Shown here piece by piece: positions 20,807 through 31,471 of a DNA stretch of 64,000 bases. Made by a program: the position numbers and the translations under genes. The stretch lies in NCBI GenBank assembly GCA_030267905.1, contig BRXX01000508.1, positions 1 to 64,000 on the forward strand, written 5' to 3'. Origin of the DNA: Triparma verrucosa (Eukaryota > Sar > Bolidophyceae > Parmales > Triparmaceae). Each line of letters starts with the position of its first letter. The stretch's first letter is position 1. The notes beneath the pieces are model-generated. The model did no database searches, had not been told where the DNA came from, and saw only the letters and a program-made list of their open reading frames with translations.

Positions 20807-22487
20807 ATGGACACCACAATCTCTACAACTACCGGTAGTAGTACCGGTACTAGTACCGGTACTACTACCGGTACTACTACTACTGCTACTGTTACTGCTA
20901 CTGCTACTACACCTATAACTCTATGTAAACCATGTTCACCTGTCACCATGTCACCTCCTGATCTTCCACCAGTCCCTCCAAACCGTTGTGCATCCTATCA
21001 AACGTCTAAAAAGAGATACTGTAAAGGCAGGCCCTTACCTCCTAGCCTGTACTGTGGTAACCATAAGCACCTTGACTTCGATGAGAAGGAATATGTGGAG
21101 TGCCCTATTGGGTGTGGGAATGTTTTTATGAAACAGAGGTGAGATAGAAGAGTAATAATACTGAGGCTGTCTAGCAGGCTGTCGAATGAGGATGTCGAAT
21201 GAGGCCTCAACTGTCAAAGGAAAGAAGCGTCAAGAAGCGTCAAGAAGCACTCTCTCTCTCACACACACACACACACACAAACACACACAACATCTTCCCA
21301 CATCTTCTTCCAACATCTTCCCCAGTCTCGCAAAACACAAAAAGGTCTGCAACAAAATGCGCATGCTCCAAGAGCTCCAATCCCAACCCTACTACTCCTT
21401 GGGCATAAACCTCCCCTCCCTCCTCCCCTCCCCTCCCTCCTCCCCCCTCCCCCCCTCCTCCTACGTCCCCCTCGCCCTCCAAATCCGTTCAATCTCCCTC
21501 TCCCTCCCCCCCCTCACCTCCCTCCCCCCCCCTCCCTCCCCCCCCCCCTCCTCCCCTTTCCTAACCTCCAAAATCCCCCTCGGCACCCAAAAGCACATCA
21601 CCCAAATAGACTCCTTAACCCACACCATCCTCCCCCTCCTCCCCACCTCCCCCCACATAATAGAATACGGCTCCGGCCGAGGGATGTTAGGATTAGTATT
21701 ATCAGGTACAATGAGAAGATCCGTGGAACTTACGTTAATTGAAAGAGGTACGAGTAGAAGGCAGGCTGATAAATTCCCTGAAAGGGACAGGATTGACGTG
21801 AAGATTAAGAGGCTTAGGGTTGACGTTGAGGATGTTGATATGTGCGTGGTGTGTGGGGAGGGGAGGACGGGGGTGGTGGCGAAACATTTGTGCGGGAGGG
21901 GGACGGATGTAGCGTTGAGAGCTAGTTTGAGGATTAAGGATTTGGAAGGGTTGGGGATGGCGACGTGTTGTCATGGGGTTTGTGAGTGGGAGGTTTTGTG
22001 TGGGAGGGAGAGTTTGGGGAAAGCTTTTAAGAAGGTCGGGGGGGGGTTTGGGAAGGAGGTTTTTGAGGTTATGAAGAAATGGACGGGGGCGTTGACGGCT
22101 GATGATAGTGAGAAGAGCGTTAATAGGGATAGGAGCAATGAGGAGGAGGGGGGGAACCCGCATAAGGAGCATATAAAAATGAAGGAGAAGGAGGATGGGA
22201 TTCCAGGAGCGGGACAAATTTGTCAGGATGAGAGAATTAACTTTACCAAGCAGCAGCTGGGGAGGTGGTGTCAACGTTTAATTGATTGGGGGAGGATGGA
22301 GTGGGTCAAGGAGAATTTGGGGTTGGAGGGGGGGTGGGGAACGTATGTGGGAGAGGACGTTAGTCCTCAAAATTGTTTAATTTGGGGGAAGAGGAAGGCG
22401 GGGGAAGAGGCAAAAATTGAAGGGAACGAGGAGAGGGTTGAAGGGAACGAGGAGAGACAGGGGAAGAGGCAAAAACAAAATCTGTGA
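20807..22487 (+). CDS. TRM13: tRNA:m4X modification enzyme TRM13 (tRNA 2'-O-methyltransferase)
   Basis: Exons 20807-21138 and 21326-22487 give about 497 residues. It methylates the 2'-OH of nucleotide 4 in the acceptor stem of certain tRNAs. After a Thr/Gly/Ser-rich N-terminus come both diagnostic zinc fingers: a CCCH type (RCASYQTSKKRYCKG to YCGNHK) and the U11-48K CHHC type (ECPIGCGNVFMKQ, completed across the intron by LAKHKKVC). The catalytic part has IIEYGSGRGMLGLVLSG, VVAKHLCGRGTDVALRA and ATCCHGVCEW, all typical of TRM13. Exon 2 shows the C to A to T to G gradient very strongly. The intron contains short direct repeats (GTCGAATGAG, AAGAAGCGTC) and a CA run. Confidence 0.93.
20826..20910. 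repeat. Trinucleotide/ACCGGT minisatellite in the TRM13 N-terminus
   Basis: Interspersed ACCGGTA(C/G)TA and ACT/GCT triplets encode a Thr/Ser/Gly-rich leader. Together with the poly-Ser tract on the other side of the shared promoter, both divergent genes start with related ACT/CTG-type simple repeats. Confidence 0.75.
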
Positions 22488-22807
22488 TTTTTTTCAATAA
22501 AAACGTCCTGCAAGATACTGCAAGATTGATTACATCTGTTATCACCCTCCTCCAACTCCACCTTCCCAAACAACCCCTCCCCAATGTGCAAAAATTCACA
22601 GCATTTGACAGTCATTCACCTTTTCCCCACCCGCCCCAAACCCATCCCTTCCCTGCCCGTTGGCCACAACCCCAAACGCCACCTACCCCGCATCTACCCT
22701 ACCCACCCACACCTCTCCCTTCGGAAACCGCGTCAAATCCCTGCCCCAACCTCACCCCACCCCAATCACAACCTTCTCTGAAACCATCGTGGGCCCTCCT
22801 TTCCTAA
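22488..22807. other. C-rich spacer between TRM13 and the WD40-channel gene
   Basis: This 320-bp spacer is C- and A-rich on the plus strand from about 22545. It must contain the 3' end of TRM13 and the promoter of the next gene. No feature is recognisable inside it. Confidence 0.5.
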
Positions 22808-25800
22808 ATGGTCAGAACATCCTTCACAGGGAAATCTCAACCGGCACACGGTGCGCCCACACGAGCGGCAGTGACGCCTGTGATAGGTGAAGGCATCCCG
22901 AGACAAGGTAAGCTCTCTCGCCCAACCCTCCTCTCCAACATTCCGCCCTAGCAGTTGACAGCCGCCGAAGAAAAAAAGTTTAACACAGAAATAAAAAATA
23001 ATAAAACCAGTCTGACCCTCCTCCAATCTCGCAATCACTTCCCCTCTTGACCCTCAGCCTCGGGCGTCCGGCCCCCATCCCCCGTAATATCCAAACACAG
23101 TATCTCCTCAAAGACATCTCTCAAACAAGCCGACTCTCGCATGTCCTCAAGCAACCTCAGCAAGATCGCGGACGCCCAACTGGCCGACCACCACAACAAA
23201 GCGAAGCGTCTCCTAACAAAGTACATTCCCGCCCCCTCCGGCAACAGCAAGCACGCCGGTATTTTAAACGCCGCCGAAAGCCTAAGCTTAGCAGGCACTT
23301 CCGGCGCGGACAAGCTCCCCAAGAACCTCACGAAAGAAGAAAGACAAGAAATATACCGAACCCTCAGAAACCGATACATGACAGTCCTCGCCGTGGACAG
23401 CAGCACGATAAATACCGTCGCGTACTCCCCACTCGGCTCGGAGGTCGCCGTCGCTTTGGGCGGAAAAATCGAGTTGCATTCAGCTGCGAATTGTTCGACG
23501 AGGAAATTTTTCAAGACTTCAGGTTTCGTTTTATGCTTATCTTACAATAAAGAAGGTGAGACAACGACAAAAGCCAACAATCCAAAATGCGAAGAAAGAA
23601 AAAGACATTCTACCTCGCATAATTCTTACCTTATAATTACAATTACAATCCAGGTACCGCCCTCTTCTCCGCTGGTCAAGACAAAACAATAACCTCCTGG
23701 AAGGTTGACTCTCTCAAAACCGATTCCTTGTACCATTTGAAAGGTCACCAGGCAGGAATTTCATGCATAAACGTGGGCAAGGATATCCTCGTCAGCGGCA
23801 GTTTAGACCAGACGGTCAAGGTGTGGGATTTGAAGGAGAAACATCAGATTACGAGGTGAGGGGGAGAGCTGTAATTATTCTGGACGATATTTGCCGCTCA
23901 CACCCGCGCCATCCCCTAACGCCATCCCAACGCAGCTTCAAGGAACACAAGGGCACGTTGCTCTCTGTCGCCCTGACTCCTGACTGCGAGACCGTGGCGA
24001 GCTCAGCTCGGGACGGTAGCGTCCGTGTTTGGGAGGCCAGGTGAGAAACTGCGAGGAGCAAATCGATGAGACGGAATGCGTTAATTCTGCTTCCGTCTCC
24101 GGCTGCGCTAGGAGCTTCAGACTAGATATCGACGCCAGAACCACTGCCATGCAATTCTAACTCGTTACGGTCAATCTTCATGGGGCTCGCTTCACTCGTC
24201 GCAGGACCGGCCTGCAGTTCCACAAGATTGTCGGCTTCAGCCACTCTTACGATACGAATATTTTGAGCTTCTCGCCTGACGGGTCAATGTTGGCAGCGGG
24301 GAGCAACGACGACGCCGTGAGAGTTTGGGAGACGAGCAGATACACTATCCGGCACGTTATTATGGAGCACAAGAACGAGGTTACTAGCGTTTCCTTTCAC
24401 CCGTCGGGGGAGATGCTTGTGAGTGGAAGTCAGGACAAGTCAATTGCGATGGCGGAGTTGCATACAGGCACGGTCATAAGACGCCTCGTCGGGCACGATA
24501 GTATTGTAAGTACCGTCGCTTTTAGCCCTGATGGGATGAGCGTCCTTTCAGCGAGCGGAAGGGCAGCGGACGAGACCGAGCCTGACAACTCAGTTCGGAT
24601 ATGGGACTACACCACTCTTCAACAAGTTTCGCGCTACACCGGTCACAAGAGCGGTGTGCATTCTTGCTCTGTGTCGATCAACGGCGAATATGTCGCTAGC
24701 GCTAGTGGAAATATGGAGGATGAGGGGGGGGACAATTCCGTTCACATTTGGAAAATCTTGGGTAGGAGTCTCACCCACAGGCTAGAGGGTCATGTGGAGG
24801 CCATCTCTGCAGTCGAATTTTCGCCTAACAACGAATTCGTCTGTTCGGGAAGTCTCGACTGTCAGGTTATCCTTTGGAACGTCCATTCTGGCGAGGAGGT
24901 AAGGCGCTTCTTGGGCCATGAGGAAGGGATCAACAGCCTCTGCTTCAGCCCCGACGGCGAGCAACTTATTTCCGGGGCGGACGGCAACAACTCCGAAGAT
25001 GAATTCGGAATCAGGGTTTGGAACGTTTCGACGGGCTCTGAGTTTGCCAAGCTGCAAGGCCACGAGAGCGACGTTACAAGCGTTGCCTACAATCCCAAGT
25101 TCAAGAATTTTTGCAGCGCTAGCGAGGACAAAACAATCGCCGTGTGGGATGGAGAGACTTTCCGCCAGCTGCTCAAGATCGAAGGTCACAAACGTCCTGT
25201 CGACTGCGTTAGCTACAGCTCCGACGGGAAGACAATCGTCTCCGCTAGCATAGACAAGACGATCCGCCTTTGGCACTCCATGAGCGGGAAGGAGCTGCTG
25301 AGAATTGAAACTCGTGACGAACTCTTCTCGTCCGTCACCTTCTCCCCAGACGGGAAGTACCTCGCCTCAGGGTCGCTAGACCGACAAGTTAGGGTGTGGG
25401 ATGTGACGAGCGGCAAGGCGCTATTGACCTTCCAACCCCACAAGGACGACGTCACAGCCGTCGTGTGGACTCCGGACGGCAACGCTATTGTTTCCACAAG
25501 TAGCGACACGGACGTGGTTGTGACTCCCACGCCTGCCTTTTCGTCTTACCTTGCCCCTTCGGTCCACATTGATGTCCTGAAGCCAGATTTGGAGAATGCA
25601 GAAGAGAACTTGAGCTCGTTTGAATGGAGCAACAGCAGCATCGGTCTTTTGCTGGAGCGGCACCCTTACAGCCTCATCGAAAAGCGGTGGGATGACGAGA
25701 GGGGCTTCACCGTGGTGCACGTTGCGGCGGCCACCGGCTGCAGTGGATTTTTGGACCACTTCCTGAAGGACACTGGTGTCGACTCGTACGAGTTAAAGCG

Positions 25801-28273
25801 AAGGAACTTGGCCGCGTGCCTGGCCCTTGACAGAAAAGGCCACACTGCTCTCTACCATGCCATGGGTTCAGAGTCGGGAATCTGCGTCGATCTCATACTT
25901 GGCTGCATGGAGATTGCGTTTCACCCAGAATTTGCGACGAAGCCGTCGCCGGATGAGTTCAGCGTCCACTGGGCGGATCTGCTCCCCCTTTCCGAAATTC
26001 TTCTCGCGCTGCAAAAGTTCCCATTCATCACTCTCAGGTTCATTCAGAAGCTCAAAACATTTGACGCGTACGAGACAATAGTCAGGATAGGCTGCGAAAA
26101 GGTTGACATCGACGAGAATAATGTAGTCGTGCTCGGAAGCGCCCAGCGCTGCCCTCCTCGATTCTGGCAAGAACAATTCTACCCCGTAAAGAACGTCGAT
26201 GAAGAAGATATTGCTGAGGAAGATGATGTAGATGAAAGCGAAAATATACGCCCAGTCATAAGGCAAAGGAGTAGACGCGAGTCGATGGCTGTTGCGATGA
26301 ACAAGGCCGTAATTCAGCCTTTAACGAAAACAGTGAAAGGGTTGACAGGCGCGGGGAAAAGCAGGCGGAAGACTCGCGTTCCTGTGGGAGCCCGAGGCCT
26401 TCTCCACACAAACGAAGCTCGCCGCGCCTCCTTTTTGGACCGCGAACACCACCACGCTGTCAACTTTGTAGAATCCGTAGAAGACGTGATAGCGGCACAA
26501 CACGGCCTGCCCGTCACGGCTAAGCTCGTCCCCTTGAAAAATGCCGCCGGCATCGTAACCGTGACGACTCTGGATGAAAAGCGATATAGCTCCTCTCTCC
26601 TCGAAGCGGTGGTGCAAGCTACTGAGGTGACCGGTCGCTACGCCGCCTTCGAGAACGAGGTGATCAAGGCGATAATCAACTTCAAGTGGGACTCCCACGT
26701 GAAGCAGCGCTTCCTTCTCCATTGCAAAATGGATATCTTCATGGTCCTGTGCTTCTCTGCCGACGCCCTGCTCCATGCGGTTTTCTACCACGGTTCCTAC
26801 TCGATGGTTTTCTATTACCTGTCTTGGTTCCCTACAGTCTGCACGGTAATCCTGTGGCTCTACTTCACGAGGCACGAGTGGCAGCAGTTTACAGCCGCCC
26901 AAGCGAGCACACACGAACACATTGGATTTCTGGAGAACGTCTTCAGCGACATTTGGAACGCGCTGGACTTTTGCAGTCTGGGCTCCATTGCCATCACGTA
27001 CCTGCTCCGAGTGCTTGAGCACTACAACAAGAACGAGACGACCTTCTCCAATAGCACAGTTGGGTTCGCTTTCGCCGTCCCGCTGACGTTTTTGAATTTG
27101 CTGAAGTACATGCAAGGGTTTCAAGTGTCTGGAGAGCTAGTCAGCATGGTCATTGGAATCATGAAGGGCATAATGACCTTCACCCTCATCCTCTTGATCC
27201 TAATGGTCGGATTCGCCATCGGCTTCTTCATATTAGGCCAGGCCGACATTGACAGCAGCGGAAACGTCATAGATGAGGACTCATGGTCGGTCTCTTTCGT
27301 GAAAACGTACTCCCTCCTGCTCTCGAACTATGTACTTGACGACTTCACCATGATGAAAAGTTCGGCTCCCTCGATAATTTTGTTCATCTCCTTCACTTTC
27401 TTCGTGAACATCGTCCTGTTGAACTTGCTGATTGCGATCATGGGAGAGCTGTTCGACAAGATCAAGGAAAACGCCAAGGCGACTTTCTTGTTCGCCAAGG
27501 CCAATCTCATCCTGGAGTTCGAGAGCATCATGCAGGCGAACAGCGGGCAGGCCACACGTTTCCCCGAGTGGCTGCAGATTCTGCTCCCGACCCGGGCCGA
27601 TGATGGAGGAGAGGACACCTGGGAGAGCCGCATCAGAACTCTCAAGCTGGCCATATCGCAGAGTGAGGCCAAGCAGACGAACAACTTGAAGGTCGTGGAG
27701 CACAGGGTTCAGCACATTAGCTACGAGCTGACGGGCTGCACTGAGGATATCAAAAACGACGCCAAGTTCGACAACGCCGAGATTAAGCAAGGCATGCAGA
27801 ACATGAAGTCTGACGTCCTCCTCCTTCGGAAGGGTCAGCTCTCCAGCAAGGTCAGCGACGTGAAGCTGATGAAGAAGGTCGCGGGGTTGACCAACGACGT
27901 CGACGGCATCAAGCACGAGCTCGCCGAGATTAAGGGAATGCTCTTGATGCTGACCAATGGCGCCCGTCCCGACCCCGAGACGGTGAAGAAGCTTGAAGAC
28001 GAGGCCAAGGAAAGGGTTGCGGATCAAACCGGCGATGACTTCGACTACGACCTCGACGATGACAACCTCAAGACGATCGAGGTCAAGAACAGGCCGAACC
28101 TCAAAGCCATCGCTGCGACGATGAGGTTCAGCGGCCTGGGGATGCTCAGAATGAATAAGAAAAAGAATAGGAGGAAGAAGGGGAAACAGAAATTGAAGCA
28201 GGCCGGTTTGGCGGTGGCGAGTCTGCTTGGGGGAGGGAAGAAAGTATTCGGTGGAGGGGGGGGGGCTGTATGA
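22808..28273 (+). CDS. WD40-repeat / ankyrin-like / TRP-type ion channel fusion
   Basis: Exons 22808-22907, 23058-23555, 23654-23855, 23936-24040 and 24205-28273 give about 1657 residues; an alternative start is the ATG at 23141. Residues about 120-740 carry at least ten WD40 repeats (for example VSGSLDQTVKVWD, FSPDGMSVLSASG, SASEDKTIAVWD). Next is a short ankyrin-like region (GFTVVHVAAATG). Residues about 1130-1390 hold six hydrophobic helices of an ion-transport domain, with the S2-S3-like IWNALDFCSLGSIAITYLLRV, a pore-like segment around SLLLSNYVLDDF and the S6-like FFVNIVLLNLLIAIMGELFD, the best match to TRP/polycystin channels. A coiled coil follows (about 1395-1555), then a basic tail. 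It is probably a cation channel gated or tethered through its WD40 propellers. Confidence 0.85.
24041..24204 (+). mobile_element. Introner in the WD40-channel gene
   Basis: The donor GTGAGAAA is followed at once by CTGCGAGGAGCAAATCGATG, and the intron ends CTCGCTTCACTCGTCGCAG, again inverted-repeat ends. GCAATTCTAACTCGTTACG plus TCAATCTTCATG forms the internal 3' block. It is the closest relative of the PX-gene intron at 4137-4212. Confidence 0.8.
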
Positions 28274-28340
28274 TTAGCGTGTAAATATAAGGATGTTTGT
28301 AATTTTAATTAAAAGGGATTAGCTGTTGTTGATCGTCCCT

Positions 28341-29336
28341 TTACTGTGCAGACATAATCTGGTTTCGGAGGGCTATGATGCTATTCTTCTTGTCTGCGGG
28401 GAGGGACTGGATCTGCTCATCAGTGAGGCCCATGACCTGTTGCACGAGCTCCGAAGAGACTCCGGGAATATCGGGGATTCGGACTGCCTGCTGCTGTTGG
28501 CGGGGATCGCGAGCTCGTCGGGGGTCATTGCTGGGAGGGGGGGCGAAAGAGGGGGGTGGCTGGGGGGGAGGAGGGGCAAAGGAGGGGGGGGCTTGGAAGG
28601 CGGGAGGGGGAGGGAAAGCAGGGGGTGCCTGGAAGTTCTGGGGTGGCGGAGGAGCGTAGTGCATAGGAGGAGGCACGGGGGCCGGAGCGGCTTGGCCTGG
28701 ATTCGCCATCGAGTTGGCAGCGTTCAGAAGCTGCTGCAGAGGGGTCTTGATCATCTCCATCTTGCTCATGATGTGGAGGATCGCCTCGGGGAGCTGCGGG
28801 TGCGAGGTGAGGAGGGCTCTGGCCTCCTTCTCGTCCTTGCTAGCCATGATCTTGAGCTCGGACAAAATTGTGTACATCTCCTGCTTCGAAAGCTGCCTTA
28901 TGCAGTCGGCGACCTTTTCCATGTTGTTATTGTTGTGCCCCCCCCCCCCCGGTTTCGGTCCCTTCCTGCCCTGCGCAGCCTTGTTCGACTGAGCGTTGAC
29001 CGAGTCTCGGCTCATGTCAAGGCCGAGCGACTGCGAGTAACCCTCCAGGTGCGAGTTGCTAGAATAATTCACCCTCAAATTCCTGCCGTTCAGCTCCACC
29101 CCGTTCATGTTCCTGATGGCGTTCAGGCCGCTGTTCGGGTCCGCGAACTCGACGAAGGCGAAGCCCCTGCTCCTGCCCTCGTTGTCGGTCATCATCTTCA
29201 CGCTTATCACCTGCCCGCACTCTGAGAACGTATCGCGGAGGACGTGCTCGTTGGTCTCAAACGCGAGGTTGCCCACGAACACATCGTTCTTCTTGTTCGA
29301 GCCGTCGTTGTGGGAGAGTCCAGCAGGGGTAGTCAT
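28341..29336 (-). CDS. CSTF2: Cleavage stimulation factor subunit 2 (CstF-64)
   Basis: Single exon, 331 residues. It binds the GU-rich element downstream of the poly(A) site during 3' end formation. The N-terminal RRM has RNP2 DVFVGNLAF and RNP1 SRGFAFVEF. A hinge domain follows (EKVADCIRQLSKQEMYTIL and LTSHPQLPEAILHIMSKM), the CstF-77 and symplekin binding region. Then comes a Pro/Ala-rich linker, and the end is the CSTF2 C-terminal helical domain (LVQQVMGLTDEQIQSLP). All modules are present, though the linker is short compared with the animal protein. It is tail-to-tail with the WD40-channel gene (67 bp) and head-to-head with POR. Confidence 0.95.
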   Translation of the reverse strand: MTTPAGLSHNDGSNKKNDVFVGNLAFETNEHVLRDTFSECGQVISVKMMTDNEGRSRGFAFVEFADPNSGLNAIRNMNGVELNGRNLRVNYSSNSHLEGYSQSLGLDMSRDSVNAQSNKAAQGRKGPKPGGGGHNNNNMEKVADCIRQLSKQEMYTILSELKIMASKDEKEARALLTSHPQLPEAILHIMSKMEMIKTPLQQLLNAANSMANPGQAAPAPVPPPMHYAPPPPQNFQAPPAFPPPPAFQAPPSFAPPPPQPPPSFAPPPSNDPRRARDPRQQQQAVRIPDIPGVSSELVQQVMGLTDEQIQSLPADKKNSIIALRNQIMSAQ

Positions 29337-29720
29337 GGCCGGGCAGGGGGAGGGGGGGAGGGGGAGGGAGTGTGGTAGGCGGCTAGAGTTGCTGGGGGGG
29401 GAGGGGAGGGAACGAGGAGGACGTTCGGTTAAAAATTGAAGTTTAAGACAACACTGCGGATTATCGTTGCTCCAAAAACGCTGAAGGATGTTTGCAAAAC
29501 AAGCCTGCCCAGGGCGATTCTCACCAACGTCAGACTGTCAGATTGTTTAACCTCGACCTCCTTATCCAGCCAAAAGAGCAAATTTCATCCGGTGCTACTC
29601 TCTCCTCTCCAGCCTTCTCTCGCCGATCCTAACAAACTCCTTGAGTGAACCGCTATCTCTCTGTAGCCTCCAACCAAAGTTCAGCCCGCCCCCGCGTCCA
29701 CATCAAGCACAGACCTAACG
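29337..29720. promoter_or_regulatory. Divergent promoter between CSTF2 and POR
   Basis: This is 384 bp between two opposed start codons. The CSTF2-proximal part is G-rich (GGGGGAG runs, 29340-29415), and the POR-proximal part is CT-rich. No clear TATA box. If POR is light-induced, its control elements should be here. Confidence 0.5.
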
Positions 29721-31363
29721 ATGTTCGAGTTACATCACTTTGTTCTATTCGCTCTCGTAGTGGCCTCCTCGCATGCGTTCCTCGCCTTGCCGACCGGGCG
29801 ATTGGCGAGCCGTGTCAGTACGTTGTCAAGTTTGGACCCGCTAACTCCGGCGTTCACTACGCCGTCTACTTTGGCCAGTCTCGAAGTTGCTGGTGAGCGA
29901 TAGACCATCAACTTAAGATGGAGTTTCCTTTTTCCAACACCTTCTCCCGTCTAACCCTGCAAAACACATAGAAATACCCTCGTATCAGGACAAGGAGAGC
30001 CCGAAGGTCCTCGGCGGCATCAAGATCGGCCTCCGCAAGTTGGTTGTCGTCACGGGGGCCTCGTCTGGCCTAGGTCGTGAGTGCACCCGTGAGCTCGTCA
30101 ACTCTGGCAAATACTTCGTCATCATGGCCGTGCGCGATGTTGAGAAGGGCAAGGCCGTCGCCAAGAAGTTCAACTTTCCCGAGAACAGCTACACCGTCAT
30201 GAAGCTGGAGCTGGCCTCCCTGCAGTCCGTGAGGGACTTTGTCGCCAACCTCAAGGCATTCAAGTCCGCCCGCCCTCTGACGCACTTGGTCTGCAACGCC
30301 GCAGTCTACTTGCCCAAGGACCCCAAGCCCTCGTGGAGCGACGACGGTTACGAGATGAGCATGGCCGTCAACCACTTGGGCCACTTCCTTCTCGTGAATC
30401 TTTTATTGGACGACATGAAGGTGAGGAGTGGAGAGGAGGGTAGTGGAGTGGAGTGGAGAGGAGCGGAGAGGAGTGCGGAGTGCTAGACGAGCAGCTTCAA
30501 GTAGCTACGAGTAGCTGCAAGTAGCTGTTCTCCGCACTTTCAACGCTACACAATTCTAACTCGTCAACACTATGTTACTCGCTTCGCTCGTCGCTGCAGA
30601 AGGCCAAAGGTGCCAGGTGCGTCATCGTCGGGTCCATCACCGGCAACTCGAATACTGTCGGAGGAGGGCTCGTTTACCCCAGGGCGGACCTCGGCAAGCT
30701 GAAGGGCATGGAGCAGGGAGGCAAGCAGCCCATCGCCATGATGGACGGCAAGAACTACGATGGCGCCAAGGCCTACAAAGACAGCAAGGTCATGAACATG
30801 ATGACCGTCAGCGAGCTCCACCGCCGCTACCACAAGTCCACCGGTATCACCTTCGCCTCCATGTATCCGGGCTGCATCGCCGAAACCCAGCTCTTCAGAG
30901 AGAAGAGGCAGTGGTTCAGAAAGATCTTCCCCCTTTTCATGAAATACGTCACTGGGGGCTACGTCGGAGAGCAGGAGGCCGGCCAGAGGTTGGCCCAGGT
31001 CGTCGACGATCCCATCTGCAGCAAGAGCGGAGTTTACTGGAGTTGGAACGGAGGTGAGTGATATGGTTGAGGCATGACTGAGCGATGAACATTTATTCAC
31101 AGCTGTTCGAATCAACACGAATTTACATCTAACAACAATTATTACTACTACTACTACTACTACTACTCGCAGGAGCTCAAACCGTCGGCAGGTACGACAA
31201 GAGTGGAAAGCCCAAGGGAGCTGGAGGCTCGGGAGGAGAAATCTTCGAGAACCAGCAGTCCGACGCAGTCCAGGACAGGGAGACTGCGATGAAAATGTTC
31301 GACCTGTCCTACGACCTTGCCGGGATTAGCGAAAAGGAGAGGATGAAGGGGAGTAGTGATTAG
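29721..31363 (+). CDS. POR: Light-dependent protochlorophyllide oxidoreductase
   Basis: Reduces protochlorophyllide to chlorophyllide using NADPH and light, in the plastid. Exons 29721-29892, 29972-30420, 30600-31053 and 31173-31363 give 421 residues. The N-terminus is a signal peptide (FVLFALVVASSHA) followed by FLALPTGR, with Phe at +1 of the predicted cleavage site as in secondary red plastids. The short-chain dehydrogenase core has VVVTGASSGLGRE (NADPH binding), LVCNAAVY, and YKDSK with the catalytic Tyr and Lys. The POR-type segment TGNSNTVGG and the C-terminal GRYDKSGK confirm POR rather than a general SDR. Intron 2 is an introner; intron 3 ends in an (ACT)n run. Confidence 0.96.
30421..30599 (+). 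mobile_element. Introner in the POR gene
   Basis: This 179-bp intron starts GTGAGGAGTGG, with a run of GGAGTGGAGAGG repeats and AGTAGCT(AC)GAGTAGCT repeats internally. It then has ACAATTCTAACTCGTCAACAC and ACTCGCTTCGCTCGTCGCTGCAG. The shared 3' block is nearly exact, with a TGC insertion before the final AG. GAAGG flanks both sides (exon 2 end plus donor, and the start of exon 3), possibly a target duplication. Confidence 0.75.
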
Positions 31364-31471
31364 GAGGATTGAACGTTCAACTTTACTTTTTTTAATAAAA
31401 CCAGCTTTTTTGGTTGTCGGAGGCAGTTTTATTTTCCAGCTTTCCACACACAGAGTTTTCGCCGCGCGTAA

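Noticed and set aside
22766..23038. Minus-strand open frame with Cys residues
   Set aside because: It overlaps the first exon and intron of the WD40-channel gene, whose phases close exactly, and it has no family resemblance.
24041..24204. Perfect target-site duplications around the introners
   Set aside because: I compared several insertion edges; only loose matches (GGTGAGAG/GCTGAGAG at 8453-8634, GAAGG at the POR intron) appear, so no general duplication length can be claimed.
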